Assembly (NCBI GenBank): GCA_032052615.1
Contig: DAMBWF010000007.1
Coordinates: 1-64,000 of the forward strand
Direction of reading: 5' to 3'
Source of the DNA: Pseudomonas_T sp032052615
GTDB lineage: Bacteria; Pseudomonadota; Gammaproteobacteria; Pseudomonadales; Pseudomonadaceae
DNA length: 64,000 nucleotides
Shown here: positions 55,532 to 64,000 of the stretch, in pieces
Layout: each line of letters begins with the position of its first letter
How positions within the stretch are numbered: position 1 is the stretch's first letter
Notes under the pieces: generated by a model
Databases searched by the model: none
Seen by the model: the letters and a program-made list of their open reading frames with translations, nothing else
What the model was told of the DNA's origin: nothing
Program-made: the position numbers and the translations under genes

Positions 55532-58263
55532 TGCGCGGCCTCCTGCAGAGCGGTGGCGTAGGCGCCGGCGATACCGGCGGGAATGCCTGGCAGCCCCACC
55601 GGCAGGCCGATCAGGCCGACGCTGAGGTCGTCACGCACCCGCAGGGGCAGGCGCAGCATGGTGTCGCCAAGGGTCAGGCTGAGCAGGGCGCCCTCATTGA
55701 CTCCCAGGCGCGCCGCTTCCTCGGCGGCCAGGGCCACGTATGGGGCTGGCATCCGCGCTTGGATCGGCGTGGCGCGCGCGCTGTTTTCCTCGCTGCCGAA
55801 CAGGTGGTGCATGGGCACGACCTGCCAGGTGCCGGGCGCCGGGCTGTAGGGGCGCGGGGCGCTGAACCAGGGCAGCGCGCGGCCCGCCGCTTCCAGCAAC
55901 CGCACGCCTGGGTCGCCGGCGCGCAGATGCCCGCCCACTTCGTCCTGGAACTTGTTCCAGGCCTGGGGCGAGTTCCAGCCCGGGGCCCAGGCGAAGGGCA
56001 CCTGCGGGTTGTCCTTCTGGGCGCCGGAGTAGCCTTCCATGGAGAACGCGAAGGGCGAGTCGATGTCCTGGGGCTGGCGTGGCTCGTGCACGCTGATATT
56101 GGCGCGCATGGCGGTGCGACCGCTGTAACGGTGCGGCTCGCGGGCCAGCTTCATGCCACGAATGCGGAACGCGGCGGACGGCGCGGCATCGCGGATGCCA
56201 GCCAGGGATGGCTGCGCCTGGGCGCAGGCGGTCGTCACCTGGTCGAGCTGGGTCCAGTCGATGGCGCGTCCTTCCAGGGTGGTGTGCAGCGCGTGCAGCC
56301 AGCGCCAGCCTTCGCGGACGAGAATGCCCGCGTCGTAATAGGACGGCTCGAACACCTGGAAGAAGCGCTGCGCGCGGCCTTCCTGGCTGACCAGGGTACC
56401 GTCGCCCTCGGCGAAGCTCGCCACGGGCAGGACCACGTCGGCGCGCTCCACGGTGGCGGTGCGCTGGTGATCCGCGACCACCACGACTTGGGCGGCATCC
56501 AGGGCGGCATCCACGCGGGCGGCATCCAGGCGGCGGTAGAGATCGTTCTCCAGCACCACCACGGCCTCGGCCTCGCCCGAGACGAGCTTTTGCAGGGCGG
56601 CCTCGAGGGAGCGCTCGCGGCCCCGCTCGCCCAGCAGCAGGGCCATGCCCATGCTGTTGGCTTCGGGGACGACCAGGCTGAGAGAGCCGTTCTTCTCGCG
56701 ATTCTTCAAAGCGCCGGCGATGTTCGCCGCGGCTTCGATCAGCGCGCGGTTGCCCAGGGAGGCGCCGGACACCACCAGGGGGCGCTTGGCCGCCAGCAGC
56801 GCATCGGCGATCCGCTGGACCAAGCCCTGGGCCTCTTCGTCCAGTCCGCCAACCTCGGGGGCGGACGGATCGATGGCGTGGGCCACCGCGAAGCCGAGAC
56901 GCGCCAGGTCGTCGGGCGCCGCGTGCACGCATTCGGCCGCGACGTCATCCAGGCGGGTCGCGGTGACGCTGGCGATGAACAGCGGGTTGAGGGCGTCTTG
57001 CGCCACGTTCTGCACGGCCGCCATGTGCCAGTCCTGGATCTTCATCGAGGCGGCGATCTCGGTCGCCTTGCCCTTGACGGACTGGCGCAGGGCCAGGGCG
57101 ATCCGCGCGGCGGTCTGGGTAAGGTCCTCGCCGAGCACGAAGACGGCATCGTGATGCTCGATGTCGCGCAGCGTCGGAACCGGCAGGGGGCCGTCCCGCA
57201 GGATCGTGTGGATCAACGCCAGGTGGTCGAGCTCGGCAGCGGCGATGCCGGAATAGAAATTCGCTTCGCCCACCAACTCGCGCAGGGCGTAGTTGCTTTC
57301 GAGGCTGGCCCGGGGCGAGCCGATGCCGATGACCCGCTTGCCCTGCAGCCGCGCGGCGGCTTCGTCGAGGGCGCGGTCGAGGCCCAGGGTGAGGGTGCGG
57401 TCGCCTTCGCGAAGCCAGGGCTGACGCGGGCGATCCTTGCGATTGACATAGCCGTAGCCGAAACGGCCGCGGTCGCACAGGAAATACTGGTTCACCGAGC
57501 CGTTGAAGCGGTTCTCGATGCGGCGGATCTCGCCGTAGCGTTCGCCGGGGCTGATGTTGCAGCCGCTGGAGCAGCCGTGGCAGATGCTCGGGGCGAACTG
57601 CATGTCCCACTTGCGGTTGTAGCGCTCGGAGTGGGTCTTGTCGGTGAACACGCCGGTCGGGCAGACCTCGGTGAGGTTGCCGGAAAACTCGCTTTCCAGC
57701 ACGCCGTCCTCGATGCGCCCGAAGTACACGTTGTCGTGGGCGCCATAGACGCCAAGGTCGGTGCCGCCCGCGTAGTCCTTGTAATAGCGCACGCACCGGT
57801 AGCAGGCGATGCAGCGGTTCATCTCGTGGGCAATGAACGGGCCGAGGTCCTGGTTCTGGTGGGTACGCTTGGAGAAGCGATAGCGCCGGACGTTATGCCC
57901 GGTCATCACCGTCATGTCCTGGAGGTGGCAGTGGCCCCCTTCCTCGCATACAGGGCAGTCGTGGGGATGGTTGGTCATCAGCCACTCGACGACGCTGGCG
58001 CGGAACGCCTTGGCTTCCTCGTCCTCGATGGAGATCCAGGTGTTGTCCGTGGCCGGGGTCATGCAGGACATGACCAACCGGCCTCGCTTGTCGTTTTCGT
58101 CGGTGTACTGCTTCACCGCGCACTGGCGACAAGCGCCGACGCTTCCGAGCGCCGGGTGCCAGCAGAAATAGGGTATGTCGAGGCCGAGGGAGAGACAGGC
58201 CTGCAACAGGTTGTCCGCACCGTCGACTTCGAGCTGTTTGCCGTCTACGTGGATAGTGGCCAT
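55528..58263 (-). CDS. nuoG: NADH:quinone oxidoreductase subunit G (Fe/S)
   Basis: NuoG is the large Fe/S subunit of the peripheral arm. The 911-residue protein begins with a [2Fe-2S] domain (Cys34, 45, 48 and 67). The region HDCPVCEEGGHCHLQDM (N5 ligands) and further cysteines in MNRCIACYRCVRYY and CPTGVF follow, then the extra cluster motif CHGCSSGCNISPG and a long molybdopterin-oxidoreductase-like domain without the cofactor. Length is normal for gammaproteobacteria. A 182-bp non-coding gap separates it from nuoF, the largest in the operon. Confidence 0.95.
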   Translation of the reverse strand: MATIHVDGKQLEVDGADNLLQACLSLGLDIPYFCWHPALGSVGACRQCAVKQYTDENDKRGRLVMSCMTPATDNTWISIEDEEAKAFRASVVEWLMTNHPHDCPVCEEGGHCHLQDMTVMTGHNVRRYRFSKRTHQNQDLGPFIAHEMNRCIACYRCVRYYKDYAGGTDLGVYGAHDNVYFGRIEDGVLESEFSGNLTEVCPTGVFTDKTHSERYNRKWDMQFAPSICHGCSSGCNISPGERYGEIRRIENRFNGSVNQYFLCDRGRFGYGYVNRKDRPRQPWLREGDRTLTLGLDRALDEAAARLQGKRVIGIGSPRASLESNYALRELVGEANFYSGIAAAELDHLALIHTILRDGPLPVPTLRDIEHHDAVFVLGEDLTQTAARIALALRQSVKGKATEIAASMKIQDWHMAAVQNVAQDALNPLFIASVTATRLDDVAAECVHAAPDDLARLGFAVAHAIDPSAPEVGGLDEEAQGLVQRIADALLAAKRPLVVSGASLGNRALIEAAANIAGALKNREKNGSLSLVVPEANSMGMALLLGERGRERSLEAALQKLVSGEAEAVVVLENDLYRRLDAARVDAALDAAQVVVVADHQRTATVERADVVLPVASFAEGDGTLVSQEGRAQRFFQVFEPSYYDAGILVREGWRWLHALHTTLEGRAIDWTQLDQVTTACAQAQPSLAGIRDAAPSAAFRIRGMKLAREPHRYSGRTAMRANISVHEPRQPQDIDSPFAFSMEGYSGAQKDNPQVPFAWAPGWNSPQAWNKFQDEVGGHLRAGDPGVRLLEAAGRALPWFSAPRPYSPAPGTWQVVPMHHLFGSEENSARATPIQARMPAPYVALAAEEAARLGVNEGALLSLTLGDTMLRLPLRVRDDLSVGLIGLPVGLPGIPAGIAGAYATALQEAAQ

Positions 58264-58445
58264 GGTTCAGTCTTCATCTTCCGCCGAAGCGGATTGGCTA
58301 ATGGAATTCTTGTATACGCCGCCGACTTCGCCGCGACGGCGTTGGGACTGATCTGTTGCGCGAGGCGGAAGACGGCGCTGCCCGTCATCCGGTCCCCCTC
58401 CCCCGAGGGAGGTTTGGCGCACGCCCGACCAGCCGGCTTGTCTGT

Positions 58446-59810
58446 TCACGCGACCGGAGCGGCGGCCGGGCGCTGGTTTTCACCGAACGCCGTCACACCC
58501 GCCGTTTGCCCGACGCCCGCTTCGAATTCCGAGCGGAAATACTTGATTGCGCTACCCAGCGGCTCAATGGCGCCCGGTGCGTGGGCGCAGAAAGTCTTGC
58601 CGGGGCCGAGGAAGTTGACCAGCTTGAGCAGGGTCTCGATATCCTCGGGGCGGCCTTCGCCGCGCTCCAGGGCGCGCAGAATCTTCACGCTCCAGGGCAG
58701 CCCATCGCGACAAGGCGTGCACCAGCCGCAGGACTCGCGGGCAAAGAACTCTTCCATGTTGCGCAGCAGGGAAACCATGCTGACGGTGTGGTCCACGGCC
58801 ATCGCCAGGCCCGTGCCCATGCGGGTTCCGACCTTACCGATGCCGGCGGCGTACATGGCGGCGTCGAGGTGCTCGGGAAGCAGGAAACCGGTCCCGGCGC
58901 CGCCGGGCTGCCAACACTTCAGGGTGAAACCGTCGCGCATGCCGCCCGCATAGTCTTCGAACAGCTCGCGGGCCGGGATGCCGAAGGGAAGTTCCCAGAC
59001 CCCGGGGTTCTTTACCTTGCCGGAGAAGCCCATCAGCTTGGTGCCCATGTCCTCGCTGCCCGGGCGAGCCAGGGATTTGTACCAATCCACGCCATTGCCG
59101 ACGATGGCCGGGACATTGCACAGCGTCTCGACGTTGTTCACACAGGTGGGCTTACCCCAGACGCCGACGGCGGCGGGGAAGGGGGGCTTGGAGCGCGGGT
59201 TGGCGCGGCGGCCCTCCAGGGAGTTGATCAGCGCGGTTTCTTCGCCGCAGATGTAGCGACCGGCGCCGGTGTGGACGAACAGCTCGAAATCGAAGCCGCT
59301 GCCGAGGATGTTCTTGCCCAGCAGCCCGGCTTCCTTGGCTTCGGCGATGGCGCGGTTGAGGTTGCGCGCCGCGTCGACGTACTCGCCCCGCAGGAAGATG
59401 TAGCCGCGATAGGCCTTGAGCGCCCGGGCGCTGATCAGCATGCCTTCCACCAGCAGGTGTGGCAGCTGCTCCATGAGCAGGCGGTCCTTCCAGGTGTTGG
59501 GCTCCATTTCGTCCGCGTTGCACAGCAGGTAGCGGATGTTCATGGATTCATCGGCCGGCATCAGACCCCACTTCACCCCGGTGGGGAAGCCGGCGCCGCC
59601 GCGGCCCTTCAGGCCGGAATCCTTCACCAGTTGCACGATGTCGGCCTGGGCCATTTCGCCCAAGGCCTTGCGAGCGGCGGCGTAGCCGTTCTTCTGGCGA
59701 TATTCGTCGAGCCAGACCGGTTCGGCATCGTCCCGCAGGCGCCAGGTGAGGGGATGGGTTTCAGCCGTGCGCGCGATCCGGTTGGCCGGGCCCAGGGAGG
59801 TGAGCGTCAT
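58446..59810 (-). CDS. nuoF: NADH:quinone oxidoreductase subunit F (NADH/FMN)
   Basis: NuoF binds NADH and FMN and carries cluster N3, the electron entry of complex I. The 454-residue protein has the glycine-rich nucleotide segment GRGGAGFPTGVKWGL (69-83), GAGRYICGEETALINSLEG, and the cluster motif ESCGWCTPCRDG. Its start overlaps the nuoE stop by four bases (ATGA). Confidence 0.96.
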   Translation of the reverse strand: MTLTSLGPANRIARTAETHPLTWRLRDDAEPVWLDEYRQKNGYAAARKALGEMAQADIVQLVKDSGLKGRGGAGFPTGVKWGLMPADESMNIRYLLCNADEMEPNTWKDRLLMEQLPHLLVEGMLISARALKAYRGYIFLRGEYVDAARNLNRAIAEAKEAGLLGKNILGSGFDFELFVHTGAGRYICGEETALINSLEGRRANPRSKPPFPAAVGVWGKPTCVNNVETLCNVPAIVGNGVDWYKSLARPGSEDMGTKLMGFSGKVKNPGVWELPFGIPARELFEDYAGGMRDGFTLKCWQPGGAGTGFLLPEHLDAAMYAAGIGKVGTRMGTGLAMAVDHTVSMVSLLRNMEEFFARESCGWCTPCRDGLPWSVKILRALERGEGRPEDIETLLKLVNFLGPGKTFCAHAPGAIEPLGSAIKYFRSEFEAGVGQTAGVTAFGENQRPAAAPVA

Positions 59811-60307
59811 ACGTAGGCCTCCAGCAATTGGGCGACTCCGTCCACCGGGACGTTGCCGTAGGTATCGTCGTCGATCATCAGCGCCGGGGCCTTGTCACAA
59901 TTGCCCAGGCAGCAGACCGGCAATAGCGTGAAGCGGCCGTCCTCGGTGGTCTGGCCGAGGCCGATACCGAGTTGCCGCTGGAGGGCGGAGACGATCGATT
60001 CGTGGCCGCCGATGTAGCAGACCATGCTGTCGCAGACGCGGATCACATGGCGCCCGACCGGCTGGCGGAAGATCTGGCTATAGAAGGTGGCCACGCCTTC
60101 CACGTCGCTGTCGGGAATGCCGAGGAGGGCGGCGATGGCCGGGATGGCGCCGTCCGGCACCCAGCCGCGTTCCTTCTGCACGATCTTCAGCGCCTCGATG
60201 GAGGCCGCCCGGGGATCTTCGTAGTGGTGCATCTCGTGTTCGATGGCCGAGCGCTCGGTCTCGCTGAGGACGAAGCGATCGGTCTGGATCAGGACTGCAT
60301 TGCTCAT
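59807..60307 (-). CDS. nuoE: NADH:quinone oxidoreductase subunit E ([2Fe-2S])
   Basis: NuoE is the thioredoxin-like subunit with cluster N1a. The 166-residue protein has the ligands in VCDSMVCYIGG and PVCCLGNCDKAPALMI, and the helical N-terminus ALKIVQKERGWVPDGAI. The start at MSNAVLIQTD is preceded by GGAGAA; the eight-codon extension upstream was rejected. It follows nuoCD by ten bases. Confidence 0.95.
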   Translation of the reverse strand: MSNAVLIQTDRFVLSETERSAIEHEMHHYEDPRAASIEALKIVQKERGWVPDGAIPAIAALLGIPDSDVEGVATFYSQIFRQPVGRHVIRVCDSMVCYIGGHESIVSALQRQLGIGLGQTTEDGRFTLLPVCCLGNCDKAPALMIDDDTYGNVPVDGVAQLLEAYV

Positions 60308-60317
60308 GTCGTTCTCC

Positions 60318-62099
60318 TCAACGATCCACATCGGCCATGACGAAGTCGATGCTGCCCAGGTATGCGATCAGGTCGGAGACCATGCTGCCGCGAATCACCG
60401 AGGGGATCTGCTGCAGGTGGGGATAGCTGGGCGTGCGGATACGTGTCCGATAACTCATGGTGCTGCCGTCGCTGGTCAGGTAGTAACTGTTGATGCCCTT
60501 GGTGGCTTCGATCATTTGCATCGATTCGTTGGCCGGCATCACCGGCCCCCAGGACACCTGGAGGAAGTGAGTGATCAGCGTCTCGATGTGCTGCAGCGTG
60601 CGCTCTTTCGGCGGCGGCGTGGTCAGCGGATGGTCGGCCTTGTAGGGGCCCTCGGGCATGTTGCGCAGGCACTGCTCGATGATCCGCACGCTCTGGCGCA
60701 TTTCCTCGATGCGGATCATGCAGCGGTCGTAGGCGTCGCCGTTGTGGCCCAGGGGCACTTCGAAGTCGAAATGCTCATAGCCGGAATACGGCCGGGCCTT
60801 GCGCAGGTCGAAGTCGAGGCCGGTTGCCCGCAGGCCCGCGCCGGTGGTACCCCAGGCGAGGGCTTCGGCGGTGTTGTACTGGGCCACGCCGATGGTCCGC
60901 CCGCGCAGGATGCTGTTCCGCATCGCCGCCTTCACGTACTCGTCGAGTCGCTTGGGCAGCCAGTCGACGAACTCCTGGACCAATTTGTCCCAGCCCCGGG
61001 GAAGGTCGTGGGCGACGCCGCCGATGCGATACCAGGCCGGGTGCAGGCGGAAACCGGTGATGGCCTCGATGACCTTGTAGGCCCGCTGGCGGTCGGTGAA
61101 GGTGAAGAACACCGGCGTCATCGCGCCGACGTCCTGGATATAGGTGCCCAGGAACAGCAGGTGGCTATTGATGCGGAAGAACTCCGCCATCATGACGCGG
61201 ATCACGTCCACCCGGTCGGGGACTTTGATGCCGGCCAGCTTTTCCACGGCGAGGACGTAGGGGAGGTTGTTCATTACCCCGCCCAGATAGTCGATCCGGT
61301 CGGTATAGGGGATATAGCTGTGCCAGGATTGGCGCTCCCCCATCTTCTCGGCGCCACGGTGGTGGTAGCCGATGTCCGGCACGCAATCCACGATCTCTTC
61401 GCCATCCAACTGCAGGACGATACGGAAGGCGCCGTGGGCGGAGGGGTGGTTGGGGCCGAGGTTGAGGAACATGTAGTCCTCGTTCTCGCTGCCCCGCTTC
61501 AGGCCCCAGTCCTCCGGGTTGAAGCGCGCCGCTTCTTCTTCCAGTTTCTGCTTGGCCAGGGACAGGCTGAACGGGTCGAATTCGGTGGCGCGGGCGGGAT
61601 AGTCCTTGCGCAGTGGGTGCCCGGACCAAGTTGGCGGCATCAGGAGCCGGGTCAGGTGGGGATGCCCCTGGAAGTGAATGCCGAACAGGTCCCACACTTC
61701 GCGCTCGTACCAGTTGGCGTTGGGCCAGATCGAGGTGATGGTGGGCAGATTCAGGTCACCTTCCTTCAGGGCGACCTTGATCATGACGTCGCTGTTCCGT
61801 TCTATCGAAAGCAATTGATAGAAAACGGTGAAGTCGGATTCCGGCAGGCCTTGGCGATGGGTACGCAGACGCTCGTCCATGCCATGCAGGTCGTAGAGCA
61901 TCACATAAGGGCGGGGCAGGTTGCGCAGGAATCCGAGCACTTCCACCAAGCGCTCGCGCGCTACCCAGAGCACCGGCATGCCGGTGCGGGTGGACTGGAG
62001 CGTGAAGCACTCGGCGCCGAAACGGGCTAGGAGTTCACCGACGACATCTTGGTCGTCGGCTTTGTATGGCGGAACGGACAGCGCGGTGTCTGCAATCAT
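60318..62099 (-). CDS. nuoCD: NADH:quinone oxidoreductase fused subunit C/D
   Basis: NuoCD combines the 30-kDa (NuoC) and 49-kDa (NuoD) subunits in one 593-residue polypeptide, as in enterobacteria and Pseudomonas. The NuoC part (about residues 1-190) includes WYEREVWDLFGIHFQGHPHLTRLLMP. The NuoD part starts near NLGPNHPSAHGAFRI, whose histidine lines the quinone site, and ends with RIRTPSYPHLQQIPSVIRG and DFVMADVDR. The gap to nuoB is 50 bp and to nuoE ten. Confidence 0.96.
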   Translation of the reverse strand: MIADTALSVPPYKADDQDVVGELLARFGAECFTLQSTRTGMPVLWVARERLVEVLGFLRNLPRPYVMLYDLHGMDERLRTHRQGLPESDFTVFYQLLSIERNSDVMIKVALKEGDLNLPTITSIWPNANWYEREVWDLFGIHFQGHPHLTRLLMPPTWSGHPLRKDYPARATEFDPFSLSLAKQKLEEEAARFNPEDWGLKRGSENEDYMFLNLGPNHPSAHGAFRIVLQLDGEEIVDCVPDIGYHHRGAEKMGERQSWHSYIPYTDRIDYLGGVMNNLPYVLAVEKLAGIKVPDRVDVIRVMMAEFFRINSHLLFLGTYIQDVGAMTPVFFTFTDRQRAYKVIEAITGFRLHPAWYRIGGVAHDLPRGWDKLVQEFVDWLPKRLDEYVKAAMRNSILRGRTIGVAQYNTAEALAWGTTGAGLRATGLDFDLRKARPYSGYEHFDFEVPLGHNGDAYDRCMIRIEEMRQSVRIIEQCLRNMPEGPYKADHPLTTPPPKERTLQHIETLITHFLQVSWGPVMPANESMQMIEATKGINSYYLTSDGSTMSYRTRIRTPSYPHLQQIPSVIRGSMVSDLIAYLGSIDFVMADVDR

Positions 62100-62149
62100 A
62101 GTCTCGGTCGCTATCGATCAACGTCGGGGTGAGCGGGCCTGGTGGCCAC

Positions 62150-62827
62150 TCAGACTTCGTCGGGGCTGCGCAGGTTGGTGACCTGGATGCGCCGCTCGCG
62201 GTTCTGCTCGCGTTGCGAGGGCATCTCGGCACGGTAGATGCCTTGATCGCCAACGACCCACGACAGTGGACGGCGCTCCTGCCCGATGGACTCCTGGAGA
62301 AGCATCAGCCCCTGCAAGAAGGCCTCGGGACGAGGCGGGCAGCCTGGAATGTAAACGTCGACGGGAAGGAACTTGTCCACTCCCTGGACGACCGAGTAAA
62401 TGTCGTACATGCCCCCGGAATTCGCGCAGGCGCCCATGGAAATAACCCATTTGGGCTCCAGCATCTGGTCGTAGAGGCGCTGGATGACCGGGGCCATCTT
62501 GATGAAGGGCGTACCCGCGATGACCATGAAATCCGCCTGCCGTGGCGACGCCCGGATGACCTCGGCGCCAAAGCGGGCGATGTCGTGGGGGGCGGTGAAT
62601 GCGGTGGTCATCTCCACATAGCAGCAGGAGAGGCCGAAGTTATACGGCCACAAGGAATTCTTACGACCCCAGTTGACCGTGGAATTCAGCACGTCCTCGA
62701 GCTTGCCCATGAAGACGTTCTTGTGAACCTCATCTTCGAGCAGGGGATCTTCTACGGTCTCTCGCTGGCCGACCGGATAATGCTCGTTGGGAGCATCGGG
62801 GTCGATCCGGGTAAGTTTGTATCGCAT
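62150..62827 (-). CDS. nuoB: NADH:quinone oxidoreductase subunit B ([4Fe-4S] N2)
   Basis: NuoB holds cluster N2, which passes electrons to quinone. The 225-residue protein has the adjacent ligands Cys68-Cys69 in FGLSCCYVEM, then Cys134 in GACANSGGMYD and Cys163 in PGCPPRPEAF. The ATG giving MRYKLTRIDPDAPNE is chosen; a TTG two codons earlier is open but unneeded. It follows nuoA by ten bases. Confidence 0.96.
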   Translation of the reverse strand: MRYKLTRIDPDAPNEHYPVGQRETVEDPLLEDEVHKNVFMGKLEDVLNSTVNWGRKNSLWPYNFGLSCCYVEMTTAFTAPHDIARFGAEVIRASPRQADFMVIAGTPFIKMAPVIQRLYDQMLEPKWVISMGACANSGGMYDIYSVVQGVDKFLPVDVYIPGCPPRPEAFLQGLMLLQESIGQERRPLSWVVGDQGIYRAEMPSQREQNRERRIQVTNLRSPDEV

Positions 62828-62837
62828 CGCCAAAGCC

Positions 62838-63251
62838 TCATTGTTTCAGCTTGGCCTGCCGCCTGCGCCGGCTTTCGGGTGCCCAGTCGAGCGCGCCGAT
62901 CCGCCATAGGTAGACAAGACCTGCCAACAGAATTGCTATGAAAACCGTCGCTTCGATGAGACCCGCCCATCCGCTTTCGCGAACGGAGACGGCCCAGGCG
63001 AAGAGGAAGAGAGCTTCGACATCGAAGATCACGAAGAGCATCGCGACCAAATAGAATTTCGCGGAGAAGCGCAGCCGAGCGCTGCCGGTGGGCAGCATCC
63101 CCGCTTCGAAGGGATCGTTCTTGCTACGCCCCCAGGCTTTGCTGCCCAGGAGGCTGGAGACGCCGATCATGAAGGCACAGAGGCCGATGACGCCTAACAG
63201 GAAAATACCAAAGGACCAATGGTGAGACATGAGCGTTGTGGCTTCCGACAT
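62838..63251 (-). CDS. nuoA: NADH:quinone oxidoreductase subunit A
   Basis: NuoA is the three-helix membrane subunit at the head of the nuo operon. The 137-residue protein has the conserved loop GRSKNDPFEAGMLPTGSARLRFSAKFYLVAMLFVIFDVEALFLFAW, with acidic residues near the quinone channel. The start at MSEATTLMSHHW has AAAGGAG upstream; an eight-codon extension was rejected. Confidence 0.95.
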   Translation of the reverse strand: MSEATTLMSHHWSFGIFLLGVIGLCAFMIGVSSLLGSKAWGRSKNDPFEAGMLPTGSARLRFSAKFYLVAMLFVIFDVEALFLFAWAVSVRESGWAGLIEATVFIAILLAGLVYLWRIGALDWAPESRRRRQAKLKQ

Positions 63252-63612
63252 GCCGGAAACTCCTTTAACAAGCAACGGCGTTCGCTATGTTCATATTGTA
63301 TTTGCTGGCAACCCACTGATTCCCCAGCAATCTATTCGGACAATTTTATGCCCGTCATCGCGTGCAAGTAAAATTTTCCGGTCTAAAAAATCCACGAATC
63401 CTTGCCGGTTTACCGGGCTTGAGCTTCTGTAAGCCCCATGAGACGAGGGCTGGCCATGAAAGGTCTGTCTCACGGAGATGGACCTTGGGCTACCGGGTTT
63501 GATTCATACTTTTTCAATGGATGATAGTCGTTATCATTTGACTGGCGATGAGTTGATCGCTACATGTCGAAGCAGAACAGCGACCTTCCATTTCGCTCGA
63601 AACCCGGATATG
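63252..63612. other. Gap between nuoA and aceA
   Basis: This 361-bp stretch contains no convincing gene. It must hold the nuo promoter on the minus strand, and it also has a hairpin AAGGTC/GACCTT (63460-63485) and generally AT-rich DNA between 63280 and 63420. I see no clear regulator site. Confidence 0.5.
63343..63372 (-). promoter_or_regulatory. Candidate nuo operon promoter
   Basis: On the minus strand TTTACT (63367-63372) and TAAAAT (63343-63348) are separated by 18 bp and resemble -35 and -10 hexamers. They lie about 95 bp before the nuoA start. The -10 is a five-of-six match, the -35 only four of six. Confidence 0.35.
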
Positions 63613-63638
63613 AAAAAGCCCCGGCATGGCCGGGGCTT
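63613..63638 (-). terminator. Rho-independent terminator after aceA
   Basis: On the minus strand AAGCCCCGGC and GCCGGGGCTT pair around CAT and are followed by TTTTTC. It begins 26 bp past the aceA stop codon. Confidence 0.9.
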
Positions 63639-63663
63639 GAGCGATCTAGCTTTTAGGTGGCGA

Positions 63664-64000
63664 TCAGTGGAACTGGTTCATGGTGTTGTCCTTGCCACCG
63701 GCTTTGAGAGCCGCCTCGCCGGCGAAGTACTCTTTATGGTTGTCGCCGATATCGGAACCCGCCATGTTCTGGTGCTTCACGCAAGCGATGCCCTGGCGAA
63801 GTTCCTGACGCTGAACACCCTTGACGTAAGCCAGCATGCCTTCCTCGGCGAAGTAGCCTTTCGCCAGGTTGTCGGTGGACAGCGCGGCGGTGTGGTAGGT
63901 CGGCAGGGTGATCAAGTGGTGGAAGATGCCGGCCTGGGCGGAACCGTCGCGCTGGAAGGAGCGGATCTTCTCGTCGGCGATCTTCGCGAGTTCGGTGTCG
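63664..64000 (-). CDS. aceA: Isocitrate lyase, C-terminal part (runs off the window)
   Basis: The frame running from the window edge to the stop at 63664 encodes about 111 residues, including ADEKIRSFQRDGSAQAGIFHH, LPTYHTAALSTDNLAKGYF, GIACVKHQNMAGSDIGDNHKEYF and the end KAGGKDNTMNQFH. This is the C-terminal end of the large (about 530-residue) isocitrate lyase form typical of Pseudomonas, which splits isocitrate to glyoxylate and succinate in the glyoxylate shunt. The catalytic KKCGH region lies outside the window. Neighbouring nuo genes match the arrangement known from P. aeruginosa. Confidence 0.93.
   Translation of the reverse strand, partial: DTELAKIADEKIRSFQRDGSAQAGIFHHLITLPTYHTAALSTDNLAKGYFAEEGMLAYVKGVQRQELRQGIACVKHQNMAGSDIGDNHKEYFAGEAALKAGGKDNTMNQFH

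Noticed and set aside
55531..58953. 1140-codon plus-strand open frame opposite nuoG and nuoF
   Set aside because: Antisense shadow of two certain complex I genes with Gly/His/Gln-rich composition; no start context or domain.

Overview
The window is high-GC chromosomal DNA from a Pseudomonas (sensu lato). Several blocks support this: the complete rpoD-independent block cmaX-crfX-cmpX-sigX-oprF, a liuRABCDE leucine/isovalerate operon, ppsR/ppsA, and a 13-gene nuo operon with fused nuoCD sitting next to aceA, as in P. aeruginosa. The blocks are joined in an order different from the one I know for P. aeruginosa PAO1, so this is probably another species of the genus. No rRNA, tRNA or CRISPR array was seen.

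Layout. (1) 0-1.7 kb: the end of a thiolase gene and a short-chain fatty-acid transporter (atoE), with a possible Hfq/Crc site in the leader. (2) 1.7-9.6 kb, minus strand: liuRABCDE for leucine and isovalerate breakdown, with a SAM methyltransferase gene inserted between liuA and liuB and a perfect 18-bp palindromic operator. (3) 9.7-15.5 kb: two acyl-CoA synthetases, a LysR regulator and a divergent acyl-CoA dehydrogenase. (4) 15.5-17.4 kb: an MFS exporter and a divergent HxlR regulator, with eight exact copies of the octamer CCTGTTTG between them, which look like a phase-variable tract. (5) 17.4-25.2 kb: an accessory island. A frameshifted IS1182-like element and a truncated inverted copy of it bracket a less GC-rich cassette. 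The cassette encodes an exported ABM-domain protein, a LysR regulator, a cytoplasmic aldo/keto reductase, a Tat-exported aldo/keto reductase and an exported carboxymuconolactone-decarboxylase-like protein.

(6) 25.3-28.4 kb, minus strand: a retropepsin-like protease, a 7TM protein with an inactive transglutaminase-like domain, and an ATP-grasp ligase, tightly packed. (7) 28.6-37.1 kb: the methylcitrate cycle operon prpR(GntR)-prpB-prpC-acnD-prpF-prpD for propionyl-CoA, with TGTCGACA operators and strong hairpins in three of its gaps. (8) 37.1-41.2 kb: a LysE exporter and the divergent ppsR/ppsA pair, which controls and makes PEP from pyruvate. (9) 41.2-47.0 kb: an esterase, a small Rieske protein, RraA-like, CmaX, CrfX, CmpX, SigX and OprF, an envelope-homeostasis cluster. 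(10) 47.1-48.2 kb: an AI-2E/PerM family membrane protein. (11) 48.2-63.3 kb, minus strand: nuoA-N, respiratory complex I. (12) 63.7-64 kb: the C-terminal end of isocitrate lyase.

Metabolically the core genes fit together. Leucine, isovalerate and short-chain acids are taken up and activated to CoA esters, and acetoacetate and acetyl-CoA leave the liu pathway. Propionyl-CoA is burned by the prp pathway, PEP is remade by PpsA, acetyl-CoA is conserved by the glyoxylate shunt (AceA), and the NADH is oxidised by complex I. The least explained parts are the IS-bracketed redox cassette, the octamer tract beside hxlR, and the extra methyltransferase in the liu operon.
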